Shown: positions 13,329 through 27,064 of the stretch, piece by piece | How positions within the stretch are numbered: the first letter of the stretch is position 1 | Layout of the letters: each line of letters starts with the position of its first letter | From: Linepithema humile | Taxonomy: Eukaryota > Arthropoda > Insecta > Hymenoptera > Formicidae | DNA: 64,000 nucleotides | Reading direction: 5' to 3' | Assembly (NCBI RefSeq): GCF_040581485.1 | Contig: NC_090131.1 | Location: 23,758,532-23,822,531, forward strand | Notes under the pieces: generated by a model | Told to the model about the DNA's origin: nothing | What the model saw: only the letters and a program-made list of their open reading frames with translations | Database searches by the model: none | Made by a program: the position numbers and the translations under genes

Positions 13329-15087
13329 TGACATTACTAATTTCATCATCAACTAAATTATCGAAACGTAATCCCAGATAAAATTGTTTTTCTGACTCTC
13401 ATGATCAAATTTATTCCTTGCTTAGACTATCGCGCTTGAACTCTCTTAATTACCGAAAACAAGTTCAAGAAAATTTATGGGACTAAATTTAAAAAAGTGT
13501 ACCAAATATAATATTCATTCTAGATTCTCAGAATTTTTTTTCTTTTCTAGTAGAAGTCAGACTGCGGCATTATAGAGGAATTATAATGCGGTATTACTTC
13601 ATTTTACTGATTGCTCGACTTTGTTATTTCTATCGTAATTTCAGCGGCAATCATCGTCAAACTTTTTTACGAGGTAATTTAAAAGAGCAACCGACCGTAA
13701 ATACAGCGAATCGAGAACCGCGCGGGAGGAAGAGTTAATCTCACACGACGGAAGGTTAATTAAAAGTTAAACCAGTAGTTAATTCGAGCCTGTGGTAGCC
13801 TTGAGCTATGAGACTGCAGTGGAATGCTTCTTCGTATCGTGTATTTTTATACAGCTAATTAGGCCTTAGAACAACACAAGCTCACAATTATAACGTGAAG
13901 CGTGAAACATTTAATACATCTCAAATATTCTTGTGTACAGGTGACTGATCGCTTAATATCGTGACAAGATAATATTTCGCTGTTCCGTCATCAAGCGGCT
14001 TTATCGCAGTAGGCTTAAGTATCCTCACCGTAGTATCCTGCGAGACCATAAACTCACCCGGGAATCGAGAGGTAAGTTAATAAAATATTCGACTCAGCAA
14101 TTACGAAACGTCACCCTTCCGGTCGCGCACCGTTTAATGATTTTAATGCTCGCGATCGATTAGGTCGGCGTCGCCGTCCCCTTTGATTTCGCTACCGGTA
14201 ATTTGCGAACGGAATAGAAACGACACGAGAAAATTTCATTTCCCTCGCGACAAAAGGGTGATTGGCACGTCGTAGTCGTAAAATCTGCCTCGATGCAAAC
14301 GAGCGCGACCGGTTTTACGAGAGCGACTATTTAAAGCATAATCGAATTCGCTAATGGTGATTATTAGCGCCAACGCGTGCGCGTGCAGATTTCGCAACGA
14401 AATCAATAACAATCTTCGAACACGGCAGTACAAAATCTAAAATTTCACTGAAAGAGAAAGATTTAAAATATATATAGAACAAAATCTAAAAGTTTAAAAT
14501 GCGGAATATATACATTTAAGTTTATATACTTTAAATAATTATGCATGAGAACCGATGTAGCTCGTTTTTCATGTCCGCCATTTTTTACAACAACAGGAAT
14601 ATTCAAGAGATAGTGTATACGATCATCTTCGATAAAGATGCCTCATAATACAGCTATTACACGCCGAAAACGTAAATAACTCCGGCCGTATCCTTGCGCG
14701 CCATTTTTGCGATCGCGTAACCGCGTAAACAGAGAGACGATAATCGCCGGGAATGACATTTGCATAGACATTGCGCCACAATCGAAATAGCCCGTGTCGC
14801 GCGCAGCTCCATATTCACGAAGGTTTTGCAAACTGTCATGTACTTGCATAAAACACTTCGCCCGATATATGAGCCGCGCGATTACGCAGATATCAGCACG
14901 ATAATGTGGACAACAACCTGCGTCTAACCCATGCCATAAAACGCGTAGGCGCACCCATTTGAAATGTAAATGGCGCTCATAACTTCCTAGGTGTCGATGC
15001 AACAGGCGTAAATTATAATGTATCTATATATAATTCTGCAATTTAAGCGATATTTTTCGTCGGTTCACTGAATCAACGCTTATAACA

Positions 15088-15729
15088 CTGTGTGTGTGAG
15101 ACACGAATTTTAAACCACAAACCACACAGAAAAAATCGGACCTAAAGGTACCAAAAATGGCATTTTTGGGTATTTTTGAGCTTAAGTATCTTTAAAATGT
15201 GACGTGATAAGGCAATTTCATTAACGGATTCGTTAAACAATTATGAAAAATTTGATTTTAATTATAATTTTTCACAATTGTTTAAACAAATATAATTTGT
15301 TTAAATTATGATTATTTAAACAAATTATATTTGACAATCTTGACCTTGGTTTCATAATCGCCGACCCCAGAAACCGTTATGTGCAGGTGATTATTCAAAT
15401 CACATAAAAAGCGGACCATTACCGTCCTCCTTTCTTTTAATTTTTATAACTAACTTCTTGCATAAAGCAGTCAATACAGTTAGTGATTCTTATAGATTTT
15501 CTATCGCTGAAAACGAATCCACTAATGAAATTACCTTATCACGTCACATTTTTAAGAAACTCAAAAGTACCCAAAAATGCCATTTTCGGCACCTTTAAGT
15601 TCAATTTTCTCTAAAATGTGACGTGATAGAGTAATTTCATTAACGGATTCGTTTTCAACGACAAAAAATCTATAAGAATTATCTTGTCTGGTTTGTGGTC
15701 TAAAACAAAAGTTTAAATTTGTCACACAG
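15088..15729. mobile_element. Foldback-type inverted-repeat element with three internal copies of one module
   Basis: The outer inverted ends contain ACCACAAACCA on the left (about 15,114) and TGGTTTGTGGT on the right (about 15,690). Inside, a module carrying AAAATGTGACGTGATA and AATTTCATTAACGGATTCG occurs directly at about 15,193-15,236, inverted at about 15,515-15,555, and directly again at about 15,612-15,654. The inverted and second direct copies form a tight hairpin centred near 15,583. There is no coding capacity. It looks like a non-autonomous DNA transposon or foldback element. Target-site duplications were not resolved. Confidence 0.75.
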
Positions 15730-15767
15730 TCTAATTAATAATTACACAGCCTAATTAATAATTATAG
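15727..15767. repeat. Two tandem 20-bp units
   Basis: The unit containing TCTAATTAATAATTACACAG is repeated twice with two or three differences, directly at the right edge of the foldback element. It carries TAATTA-type AT-rich cores. Confidence 0.6.
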
Positions 15768-18700
15768 CGCGAGCAATAGGGATATTAACGATCTAAACGG
15801 AAACATTTATCTTGAATTTATACGCATATTTTGCTAGTGAGGATGTAGGTCTAATAAAGCAAAAAATTATTTTTATTGAATTTATAGAAATCTATTCATC
15901 ACAATTTTTATTTTTGTTATTAATAACAGATTGACATAATTTATAAAAATTTTGAATTTGTTAAAGTTGTTCTAAAATATGTAAATTTAGTACCGCATGT
16001 GATTTTGTTTCTAAGCAAAAATAATCTGAATTTGTAAACGTTGTTTGTTTAAAAAAAGTTTCCAAGAAATATAAAAATAAACCGTAGGAATTTAAAGTTT
16101 ACGGGAACATAAACTCAGCTCAAAAAGAGTTAAATCGGCGAACAGATTAGAGAATTTCGCTTGGCTGGTCATCCAAAACCAGTCGGTTCCGCGCGTATGC
16201 ACAATAAACACACAAACGGCGTTGGTGAACGAATGATTACTATTTAATTACACGTCAGCGGAGCATATGCGGACGAATTCGCCCTGAATTCACCCCGATA
16301 CCGGATATCAGCGATTTCTCGCACGACAGACGCGGATTCGCAAAAGGCGCAGACAAAATTAACGCCATAATTCACACGCCTGACCGATTGTTGACAATCG
16401 CGTCGCGTTACCGCGAGAAGAACTGAACCGTTAGTCAAGAATCGTTAGCAGAAACAGCTTTTACGTCCACGAGAAATCACAGAGAGTCGCAGATATATGT
16501 TATTATTTAACACTCAGGCACACTATCTTGTCGCTTGCATTAGTCTGCGTTCGTGATAGCGTTCAATTAAGCCCGCATAGTCGTAAATGAAAACGATCCG
16601 ACGCTGTTTCACAAACGAGTAAAAGATTTGTTCCTTTAGAGAGAGCGCTACCTTCGTTGCAATCCCACCTAATCCCTATAATAAGAATCTATGTAAGTGT
16701 GTAATGTTATTACGTGTTAGTCGCGCGATTGCGGATTTTTGTGAAGTATAATTGTGTATTACACAATCGTAGAAATTGTAAATATATTAATTATGATTTA
16801 AAAAATTTAAGAGTTGCATAAACGCCGAACAGCTCATACGTCACCTCGGAATAGTTTTCCGTATATGATTTTCGGCTGCGCAAAAAATTCTTTAAGTCAA
16901 ATCCTTCAAAGTTCGGTGAAATAGTTCGAATTACGCCGACGTGAAATCGCGAACGCTGATAGTCGCGGAGAATATGCAATCACTATCGCCTGCTCCCGCC
17001 GATTTATTTTACGCATTCGTGCACTCTCATTGAGAGATACGCAATGCATAGCTCGATCACCTGCGCATTCATAATCGCATACTTTCCCGCATGAAAAATC
17101 GACGAGCGTCGGCGCGCGGAGCGATTACCATTACGAAGACATTTAAATGCACACAGGTGGAAACTCAACTAAAAAATGGCATCGATTAGAATATTCTTAT
17201 CTCCGACCTAGAACTCATTACAATTATGTGATAAATCGATCAAGTTAGCACGCCGACGATCCAATCAGCGACGAAATAATCGATAAAAGTTGCCACAGAA
17301 AAATGTAGCTCGTGTGAATAACAGCGACACAGGTTTTCTGACGGTAGACTTTTCTTTGAAAGGAAAACGCTACGAGGATAACAAAAGAGGATGGCCAGGA
17401 TCCTTAAATCAATATCTATACAGGGTCTTTCTAAAATATCCATACAGGGTTTCTCTAAAATTGACAAAGGAATAGGACCATTTTGTAAATGATGCTCACT
17501 TTCTAACAACAGTTAAAAGTAATGGTAATTTGACGATGTTAATAAAGAGTAGCCATTGTACTCCCATTTTTCGAAACTTTTTTGGTCAGGAAACAGTCAG
17601 ATAATGTCTAGGTCAGTTGTATTATTTTCCTTAGAAAGAGCAAAAAGGTATGCCGATGAATGGGCATCAGATAAATGGGAAATAAATACAATAGATACAC
17701 AGTAAAAGATAGATCTATTTTTGAAAAATGTTTAATTAACATTCATACAAATTTCATGATATATTGATTTGACTGTACAGAAAAATAGAGAATGACGATA
17801 ATTCCGCGGCACTTTATACGTTTTGTACATTTTGTAATTCAATATAACGCAAATTACGAATATTGTATCTCATCCAGCAAGTTGCGGCTTAGCATTAACA
17901 AAGTACGCTTTACGAGATGAAACGTTCGCCTGAAATTTCCCGCCATGTTCATTCAATTATCGTTTTCTCGGTGTATTAATACCTCATATCGTTTCAATTA
18001 TGCGCGTCGGATCAAAATTGCACAACGCTGTTAACCATAATGACAGATCCAGATACGCTAGCGCCAATCCTTTCCGCGAACGGGATCTTCATTACGGACG
18101 CGATTTTCCTATTTTCGCGCGCGTGTTTACAATCTTTAACCACACAGGAGTCCCGTCTTTCTTTGCGAAAAAAAAATTTCAGACTACTTAATAAGCCGCG
18201 GAGATCAATCTCGGGAATAGCCACGCCGAGTGGCACTTCTCTCTCGCTAATATCAATTTTCCATATAAGCGTTAAGTGCGGTATCCAGCGGATACGACAC
18301 GCAGACCCGCGTGCAACCACCCGATCGCATCCTCCCCGAGTCCTGTGCATCTTCATTATAGGCAATTAGAACCGTCGTGATCGCGGTGGTCATTCGCTGC
18401 CACGAGGGATAGTCATTAAAGTGTCCCGCGAATCGAATCGTCAAATGCGAGCACGAGGAGACTCGTCGAACGCAATTTGCGATCGGTAGCAATTAGTGCT
18501 AGTGAAAGGATGGAAATGCAATCAGAATAACGATCCGCGCGAAAAAGCGAGCGATTTGCCGACGCGCGGGACGACAAGCGGCGATCGTGCGGCGGAAAAA
18601 AACAGTAAATTTTTCTCGTACAAAGAAGGAAAGATCGTTTCCTTCGGCTGCGTATCGCCATTAGGATGATAGATGAGGCTTCCATTTACGAAAGTTTTTG

Positions 18701-21379
18701 CCAACTGATATTTAACGTTATCTCAAACGGATTTGCAATCCGCGCTGCCGACTGGACACGTCGATAAATATAGCATTGTCTTCGCATCGTCGACGATTAG
18801 ACTCTTCTCAAGGATGAGAGGCTACGCGTTATCTGCGAGATCTCGGATGTAATTGCAACGTTAATACCCGCCGGCGTCGATAGCGGAATGTTCTCCGCGG
18901 TATTTAGTCATTGACTGACGGGGATTTGAAATGGACGCGAATTAACTATGAATTAACTGAAATTACACGTTCTCCGGAAAAACAAGAATCGCTGTTGCCC
19001 TGCAACTGGCGTTTATATGGGAAACATTATTGAGTATTTCTCTGTAAGAAGTTTCAAAGCGATCTAAGTAAGAGTTTAAGATAAACACTTTTGATTTATT
19101 GCCGCTAACTCAAACGACACGGCCGTGCCGAGGGACTATCGTTTCTCATCACGTCGCAAAAAAAAAACTCAGTCTTAAAATTATAATTAATATATTAATC
19201 TTGATAAGCGCAATAATGTTTTACGCAATACAAATACAATAATATTACAAGCAAGCAATAATTACGATAATATTCAACGTTAATTCTAAACTAAATGCTA
19301 GCTTAATATGTGCTAGCAAATCAGAAAATCTAAGCACGGGGTTCACGAATGTGTTTTCACACACTCTCGCACTTAGTTCGTAAAATAAAATTTACTCTAC
19401 AAGGCTCAATTTCTGATATTGATTTTAAAAATCTGTGACGACGCGACAAAAACGCCGGGCGCAATTAACTGTTGCGGCAATATCCGTCAATGTAGAGAGG
19501 CGATACAGGAGACTCGGCGAAGAGGAAATTCTCTTTGCGCTATTAAGAGCCTTTAAGGATGTTGGCAGGCAGAGAACTGAGGTGAAATAGGTTAGAGAAA
19601 ATAATCAAAGACTCATTTATCGAGACGGTTTCACGATCACGCGCAAACAAGCGTATATCCGTATATATTCGTGCGTGTATTCAGAGGTATGCAACGCGTA
19701 TGCTATGAAATAACGAAGGGTATGGAAGATCTCTCGTTCTTCTCAACAGTAATTACCGATACCGACTAATTGCTAGATAAGCGGCTGCCCCATCTACGTG
19801 ACTGAACCTCCGATCGGCTGGATCGCGATCTGTCCCGGTGCTCTTATTGCGTTGAAACGCGATCGGCGCGCGAGATCTCGCACAATTTCCAGTATAGGAG
19901 ATATTCACGGCGATGTTGCACGCATAGCTCTGCTCTGAGCACGCGTTATTACATGATCGACGCTATTCACAGACAATCGCTGTAAATCAGAGAGTTATCG
20001 ATGCAAAATATTTCAAAATATTAAATAATGTTCACCGAAAGACACTGTATTTCTAAATATGTGCATATTTGCGTATAAATTCTAGATAAGATGTTTAAAA
20101 CAAAATAATTTATCTATACGGCAGTATCAGTTTTTAATTATGAAAAAAATGGACAAAATGATTAGTAATTATGATAATTAATAAAATAATATGATTAATA
20201 GTTATTAAATTAATAGCGTGAATAATGATCATTGCTTTTTTGCAAAATCCACTAATATAATTTACAAAAAAAGAAGACATCTCCAGAAAAAAAATGTGCG
20301 AAATGTTGAGGACTAATATGGCTGCGGTTGGAGAGCTTTTTTCAGAAGAAACTAGTTTTACGACGACTCTGTGCGTATATTTCTCTACCGGGTGGCACGC
20401 CTCATCCCATATACGTGCCGATTGCGGTAAATTTATGATAATCGTCTTCTCTACCTGCCGGGGATGCTCTATCTTCTCTCAGCTCGACTCTCGTGGGCCT
20501 GGCCGACCCCGTAAGTAACTCTAAACGAAGCTCTTGTCTGATCGCCGACCGGCATTTTAAACTCGCAGCTTTGCAGAAAGTCTGCAAAATAGACGATCCT
20601 GCTGCTAGCGATATACGAACTTCCACGATATATAAAGGTTCGACGAACTTGGCGCAGAATACATACGATTAATTAACGATTGAAGTCTTTGGAACAATAA
20701 AAAAATGTATTCGCAATTTATGAGATTTATTTTAAATGTAAAAAATTCTGTCTATAAAATAAATAAGAAGATTTTTAAAGCCAAGATTGATGATTTGTGA
20801 CAGAACTGACATTTATTTTTAAAAAGGACGTTGTTTTTCGTTGTTTTTTATAATTGCATATTATTCTTATGTTAATATCACGTTTTAAATCATTGACGAA
20901 ATTATTATTCGCAACAGCAACAAATATTCACTAATACCACTAATCGACGAATATTTATTGAATGGCAAAGGGGATAAGATATCGATTGTACGGATAAGTC
21001 CGCTGTAGAAATTATATTATCATCTGTTTGAGATGTGAACTTTCGACTACACCACCGACAAAATGATTATTAAAGACCATCGTTCAGCTGCTAATGTAAT
21101 GCATCTCGCAATAATTTACGTCGGCTTCAACGTTTAGTTATAAATGTATTTTTTTTTTTTTTTGGCTATTTTAGTAAAATCTTTTATTTTTAAAGTTGTC
21201 TTAAAGCACAAATTATCAATCTTGGCTTCAAAATTTTTTTTATCCAGTTTAGACAGAATTCTATTTATTTAAAATGGACTTCACAAATTACGAATCATTA
21301 TTGCCGTCAGATTATTCACGTCTAAATCTGTCGAGAGTCGCAATTTTAACCATAATTTCAATCGCATGATCCGTTGTGG

Positions 21380-21440
21380 AGATTATATTATCATCTATTT
21401 AAGATGATAATATAATCTGTTTAAGATGATAATATAATCT
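21380..21440. repeat. Palindrome with one duplicated arm
   Basis: GATTATATTATCATCT is followed by its inverted complement twice, the two copies separated by GTTTA. A related copy of the left arm and its left flank occurs at about 21,000-21,036 (CCGCTGTAG versus CCGTTGTGG before the arm), so a short repeat is present at least twice within 400 bp. Confidence 0.65.
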
Positions 21441-23120
21441 CGACCATTTTATCGTATGTTTTTCCTACTTTAACTCTTCTTGTGTTTTTCTTTTCTCCAT
21501 GTGTTTATGCGGTTATATAAGCCTGTTTCTTTACTATTATAATGAATTCTTTAGTTCGAAAAATACTAATATTAGCGTTAAATAGTAAAGGAAATAGTTG
21601 GTGTTACGCCTTTCTTTCAAGTTTAGCGTGAAACTTGATATGTGAAAGTATTTAATATTTTAAATAAAAGTCGGATTAATTTCTCAGCAATTTCTCGCTT
21701 TCTTTCGTGTCAAAAACATTAACCGTCTAATCGGAATACTTGTGATTGTTCAATAATATATATCGGATAGCGAGAGAAATCGCTATCTCGGCGTAACCGA
21801 TAAGCGGCGTCATACATCATAAAGTTGTGCATGCGTGCTTCGACTTCGCGCGAACGAAGCGATCAAACCGCGGGGAGTCAGGCCGAGAGCAATAATATTT
21901 CTTCTGTGTTTCCCATTAATAGTACGAACGATGATAAGCGCGCGTAATTGGACTGACACGATATCAACACAGGCAAATAAATTAATTACTACGCTGGGAT
22001 GCGGAAAAACTGTGACACTTGTTTTGCTCAGCGCGGCGTGGCGCGCGATAAGAAGCGAGTGTGTCGGAGACAACAATATTACAAAATCCTAATTACGAAA
22101 TGCTTGCGTAACGCAGCGACCATCGCGCGTGCGCCGGACAAGAATAATTATTATTATCATGAATTGATGTCGCGCAATCTCGCTTTCTCGATCGCATCAA
22201 TCGCGTTTCGCCGGTCGATTCATTCAATTTCGATGTCTGACGGCATTTACGGTTGGTCCGATAACATTCGAAAAAATGTGTGTCGATGTCTTTTGACTTC
22301 GAAAAATACAAACATAAATAACTTGAATGTCAAGACAGAAATTAAGACATAAATATGTATAAACTGAACAGTAGATTTCATAATCAGAGTTTTGTATTTT
22401 TCTATTGAAAATCCGTAGAATAATCTTCGCTCCGTGCATCTCGCGCAAAAAATGAGAAAGTTTTAACTGTTAGTTATTTTTATATTATTGTACTACGATT
22501 CAATCTTGCTGCTTTATCCGTATAATCATTCTGTAACGTAGAAAACGATAGTTAAATAATTTTACGTTATCATAGCGTGTACTGTGTGAAATAAAGAAAT
22601 TTTATACGGCGCTCTCTACGAGACAAATCGCGTTTTGTCACGAATATTATTGTATTTTCTATGCTTACACTGATCTCGCATGTTTTGTGATAACGCGAGT
22701 GAATGGCGGTTTTCACGCAGATAAATTACCGCGAGATAACCCGGCCTAATAATTACGTCCACAAAGTGATTGCCGAAATCTTCGGTCACAAGTTTAGCCT
22801 TACATTAAGCGTAATAAATATAATCAGCTGAAATGAGGCCAGCCGGAACTTAAAATATTTGCCAAATTGGCACTATTTAGAAACGTGATGTCAGCTTCCG
22901 AACACAGATATATTTCTCGGTAATTTTTTCCCCAACCGTTTGAATAAACGTTATCGTCAGTTCAAATTTAATGATGATTCATACTTATTAATGTCAAGAT
23001 ATGTAAATCCCAATGAGTTACAAGTAAATCACTCCAGGGAAATTTAATTGGAAATAAAATGTATCGCAACAGCAGCAGTTTTTACTTTGCGATTTTTGCC
23101 GAGAAGTCGCATAAATCATA

Positions 23121-23668
23121 CAGGGTGTTCCATGGGAAGTTGCTGAAACTAATTAGCTGTCATTTTCAAACACACATAGAGAGCAAGAAAAATATTTTCT
23201 AACCGAGGACATTTTGCAGTTTTATTTACATATAAACTAAAAACAATCGGAGATATTTTTATTATTAAATAAACGTTTATTAAAAAATACCAAATATCGC
23301 TAATTTTAATGATATATATTTTTTCGAAATGCGCACCGTTAGAATTATAACAAAAAAATTAAGTCACTTTTGGAAACTATAAAAAATTTATGCAACAAAA
23401 GTTACAGTTGTAATTTTCAAAATCGACTTAATTTTTATTATAATTCTGACGGTGCGCACGTCAAAAATATATACCATCAAAATTAGCGATATTTGACATT
23501 TTTTAATAAACGTTTATTTAATGAAAAATAAAAATATTGTCTTTAGTTTATACGTAAATAAAACTACAAAATGTCCTCTGTTAAAAGATATTTCATTTTT
23601 CTTACTTCCTATGTGCGTCGAATAATGACAGCTAATTAGTTTCAGCAACTAACTTCCCATGGGACACC
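23121..23668. mobile_element. Palindromic MITE of about 548 bp (CAGGGTGTTCC ends)
   Basis: The left end starts CAGGGTGTTCCATGGGAAG and the right end finishes CTTCCCATGGGACACC. The arms of about 260 bp are inverted copies with moderate divergence and meet near 23,394. There is no coding potential. CAGGGTGTCC-type ends are common in insect Tc1/mariner-like and related non-autonomous elements, so the class assignment is inference. It lies in EMX intron 1, about 170 bp downstream of the exon 1 donor. Confidence 0.8.
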
Positions 23669-23841
23669 GAATGCGTCAAGTGTTGCGTCAAATTCGAGAC
23701 GAAGGGCAATTCCAACTGACCTCTTCTGATCCCTCGAACATTTAACGTTGAAATTACTATCTTGATTTTCCGGCGAGTATCTTGAGACTACAGATACAAA
23801 CACTGTTCAAGCCACTAAACAAACATTCGAAGAGCACATAC

Positions 23842-24778
23842 CTCCCGGAAATCTATGCGGGAAGATCCTGCCGTGCCTCGAGAGCAGCCAAGGATACAAA
23901 GGGTAGCTGTCCCTGGGCGGCTGATGAGGATGGGGCGGCGGATGAGGCCCGCCCGGCGCTCCGCCGTGCGAATAAGGCCCATGCGGCGGTCCATGAGGTG
24001 ACGCGCCGTGATGCGCCTGGAGCGCTACCGCAAGATTCGCCGCCTGGAAGTGCTGGGCCGCGGCCAGATTCGCGGCCAGGGCCAATTGCTGCTGCGTGTG
24101 ATACTCGTTCTGACCAGTTTGCGGACCCGCCGGACTGTGGCCTGGCAATCCATAAAGAGACTTGAGCTGTTCCGCGGCTACGGCCGCAGCCGTCGCGGCG
24201 CTGGGCGGTGGCGCGAGGTAGTTCGGACTGGGCCTCACGACTCCCGGAGGTGGTTGAGGATGCGCGCCAACCGGTGAGTCTCCATGCGGTATCCTATGCG
24301 GCGGACTGGGACTATTGTTCGGGGTAGACCCACCGCTGTGACTGTGCACAGTCGTCCGACCGAAATCCAGATGCGTCGTTGCGGACAGGTTGTGATGATG
24401 ATGAGAGTGCGGATGGCTGTGATGATTAGCGCTGTGATGATGATGATGGCCGCCGCCGCCGCCGCCGGCGGCGTGCGATGGCGTTCTTCGCGAATTCGGG
24501 TATGATTCGACGGACGAGCTCCTGGAGACAGGCCGATCGGAACCTTCGGAGTGAGCGCCGGGCGATCTCGCGGCAGCCCGGCGCGCCCGTGGCGACGAAG
24601 AGCCCTCGACTATCTCCATCGGGCTGCCATCGTCGCGCTCGATCTCGACCCGCTCGAGCCGGTCCAGACGATCCTCGCGACCGCCCTGTCCACCGCCGCC
24701 AACTATCGAGTCTATGCTAAAGCCGATCTTCGGCTTAGATGGCACCGGGACGATTGGCGTCGGCGCGAGCGGCATCAT
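23842..24778 (-). CDS. ems/E5: EMX/empty spiracles-family homeobox protein, coding exon 1
   Basis: The minus-strand frame opens at ATGATG (24,778). An in-frame TTG farther upstream is not a plausible start. The 313 residues begin MMPLAPTPIVPVP. An EMX-type amino-terminal motif, KPKIGFSIDSIVG, follows at about residues 16-27. Then come acidic and Ser/Arg-rich stretches, a Gly run, a His-rich region (about residues 100-120), and long Pro/Ala/His-rich segments. The exon ends with the hexapeptide-like PLYPWLLSRHGRIFPHRF (about residues 293-310). In EMX proteins this sits just before the homeodomain and contributes to cofactor interaction. A G|GTATGT donor follows, and its phase matches the exon at 8,871-9,043. 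The product is a nuclear DNA-binding regulator. The low-complexity His and Ala tracts are expected for this family. The choice between ems and its paralogue E5 is unresolved. Confidence 0.92.
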
Positions 24779-27064
24779 CGTACGATTATCGTACGCTTCC
24801 CGAATAGACAACCCACTTTAACGGGATCAACAGAATTTGCGAGCGCCTCGCGGATTAGATCCGCCGCATCGTCGCGGCGACTTCGATAACTGTCTTCTTT
24901 AGAGTCGATCGAGCGTTTACCGCTGATCGTTGACTCCCTGACGTGCCTATTCTCGATCAACACTGTATACGGATTATCACTGGAACGCACTAACTCCCGT
25001 CAGACCGCAGGAGACATTCACCACTTCGATGATGTCTATTTTTTTTATATTTCCAGATTATTTTCGGTCTCTTCGAAAATACTCTTTAAATCTCAGAGTA
25101 CCTTCTAACAATCGCAATCATTATCCACGAAAATCGTTATTGTAACACGGCACCGGTGGTATCGGCAGTCACTCACAACAAACAATCATGTCCCGGCACC
25201 TTTTGTTCACACATCACGAGAGCGACTAGTACATCGCCGAGAATGACAAATATGGATTGCAGCTTAAATCTAACGGTCCCCTTGCGGCTTTCTCAAAGCT
25301 CATTAATGCTAACAATTATTGCCGTTGATTGCGAAATGTGTTTCACATAGTCCCGTTTTGTTTCATCAAGAGACGTAACTTGTGACTCCGTCGTAAACAC
25401 GAAAGCCGCCGTCGCACTGGCTGGAGTCTCACGGACACTCACTCGTACGTCACACTCTCCATCGATCCGCAGCACGATCGCGACCTCGAGCACGGTGAAA
25501 AAAATAAACCTAGGAAAAGAGCTCGCGCGATCTCTGAGCGTCAAACGTCGAAAGTGAAGCACACGTCGCGCGTTTCTGTGAAATTCAGCTCTCGCTGACG
25601 AGAGCGAGCACCAACTCTGTGCGATGTTTCTGCCACAAGCGCTTGCTAGTCTTTGACTAAATTACAAGCTAAACGAGGCGCTCACACCGCCGAGAGTTGC
25701 CGTGGTGGGATACGACCAGGCCTGGAATCGGGCGCATAGAGGGGCCGATACCCCACCAGAGCATTTGCGCTGTACGAGGTTTCGCCTCCCGAAGCGGAAT
25801 CGACCGCACGATGGGCGGTCGCATGTAGACTAGGCGTGCACCACGCGAGCGGATTGGTTGTTGAGTCGCGATGCGATACTGATACCAGGCCCCGGACGCA
25901 GCAGAAGCTCCTGTGAGTATACAGTAGAAGCTGCAGTGGGGCGACGCATTAGTCGGCGATGGGCGTTAAATCCACGTTTTTGTCATGCGATGAAAATGAG
26001 TCGTTTAATTAATACGTCTGGCTCTCGCTCTCGCTCTCCCACTCGCGTTTCCCTCCGCTCGCGTTATCCGCCCCGCGCGAACCCTCTCCTCTGCCTTCCG
26101 CGTCCCTCACCGTCCACTCCCTCCCGCGGGAGAAACGAAAGAGAAGCGTTCTCGTTCGTTTGCGGACTGCACGAACTTCGCATGTTCCTTCGGCGCTCTT
26201 TTCTGTGTTGTGGAAAGTAATAAAATCCCTCCGGTGACGGGGATGAAAGGAAAAAGCTGTGAAGAGGTCAAAAGATTCCGTAAGGATGCTGGGAAAATCA
26301 CCGTGAAACAAAATATCTCTTTGTAGAGCTGTAATTGCGGTTTATGAATTGGTTGTAAGAAATATTTTACGAACTTCTTAGTGTTGAGCCGCGTGTCGCT
26401 GCAAGCATAAGCAGCGAAAGAATTTAAAAATCCTATCTTATTGTTAGATTTTCAGCCTGTCAATTCAATTCGGAAATAATTTAGTCTTTTCGTGCGGAAA
26501 AGCTGAAGGAGAAAGGGTTGAAGAGGATCGAAAAGGCGAATTCAACTCGAGAAAACAAATTAAATTCTAAGAAAAAATTAATACTATAAAGAAACACGAT
26601 AGGATAATCTGCGCTATTATATACCTTAGATAATACCTAAAAGGACACCGCCGTAAAATTTGATCGACGTTAATTGTACGATTAAGATGTCAGCCGACGG
26701 CAGGAATTGACACTCCCGTCATGTTGAAAACATTTGTGTTCGCGGCACCGTGAAAATCTGCTGTCAACCGAGCGAATATTTCATAATTGACATTTATCGC
26801 TGGATGACATTTAAGTATCGGTTATAATCAAGTCAGTATTGATCTCGAAGCCGCATTGAAAATTAGAACGTATGACAATGTGATCGTTACAGTTACATTT
26901 ATTGGCGTTTACACAGAAAACGTTTGATAGTCAGTTTCTTTTATTCTGTGCATAATTAATAGATCGCATTTACAGATGATAATTACGTTATTAAATGTTT
27001 GATAGATTATGAAATAGTATTCTTTTTCATTTAAATAATTCTAGAATTTTTAAGTAACTTTATC

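Larger units (their letters stand above)
9044..23841 (-). other. Intron 1 of the EMX-family gene (14.8 kb)
   Basis: The intron runs from the G|GTATGT donor at 23,841 to the TTTCAG acceptor ending at 9,044. It joins exons 1 and 2 with a consistent phase (one nucleotide plus two nucleotides of a Gly codon). I see no convincing nested protein gene. It holds several inverted-repeat elements (12,896, 13,190, 15,088, 23,121), simple repeats and CpG-dense blocks. An intron this large in a developmental homeobox gene is a likely site for enhancers, but none can be named from sequence alone. Confidence 0.8.

Noticed and set aside
23782..24505. Plus-strand open frames over the EMX exon (127, 89 and 73 codons)
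   Set aside because: They are antisense shadows of the Pro/His/Ala-rich EMX exon on the minus strand, with no domain features of their own.
24779..24811. Upstream extension of the EMX protein starting MSIREAY
   Set aside because: Its first codon is TTG, not ATG. In an insect nuclear gene the ATGATG at 24,778 is the plausible start.
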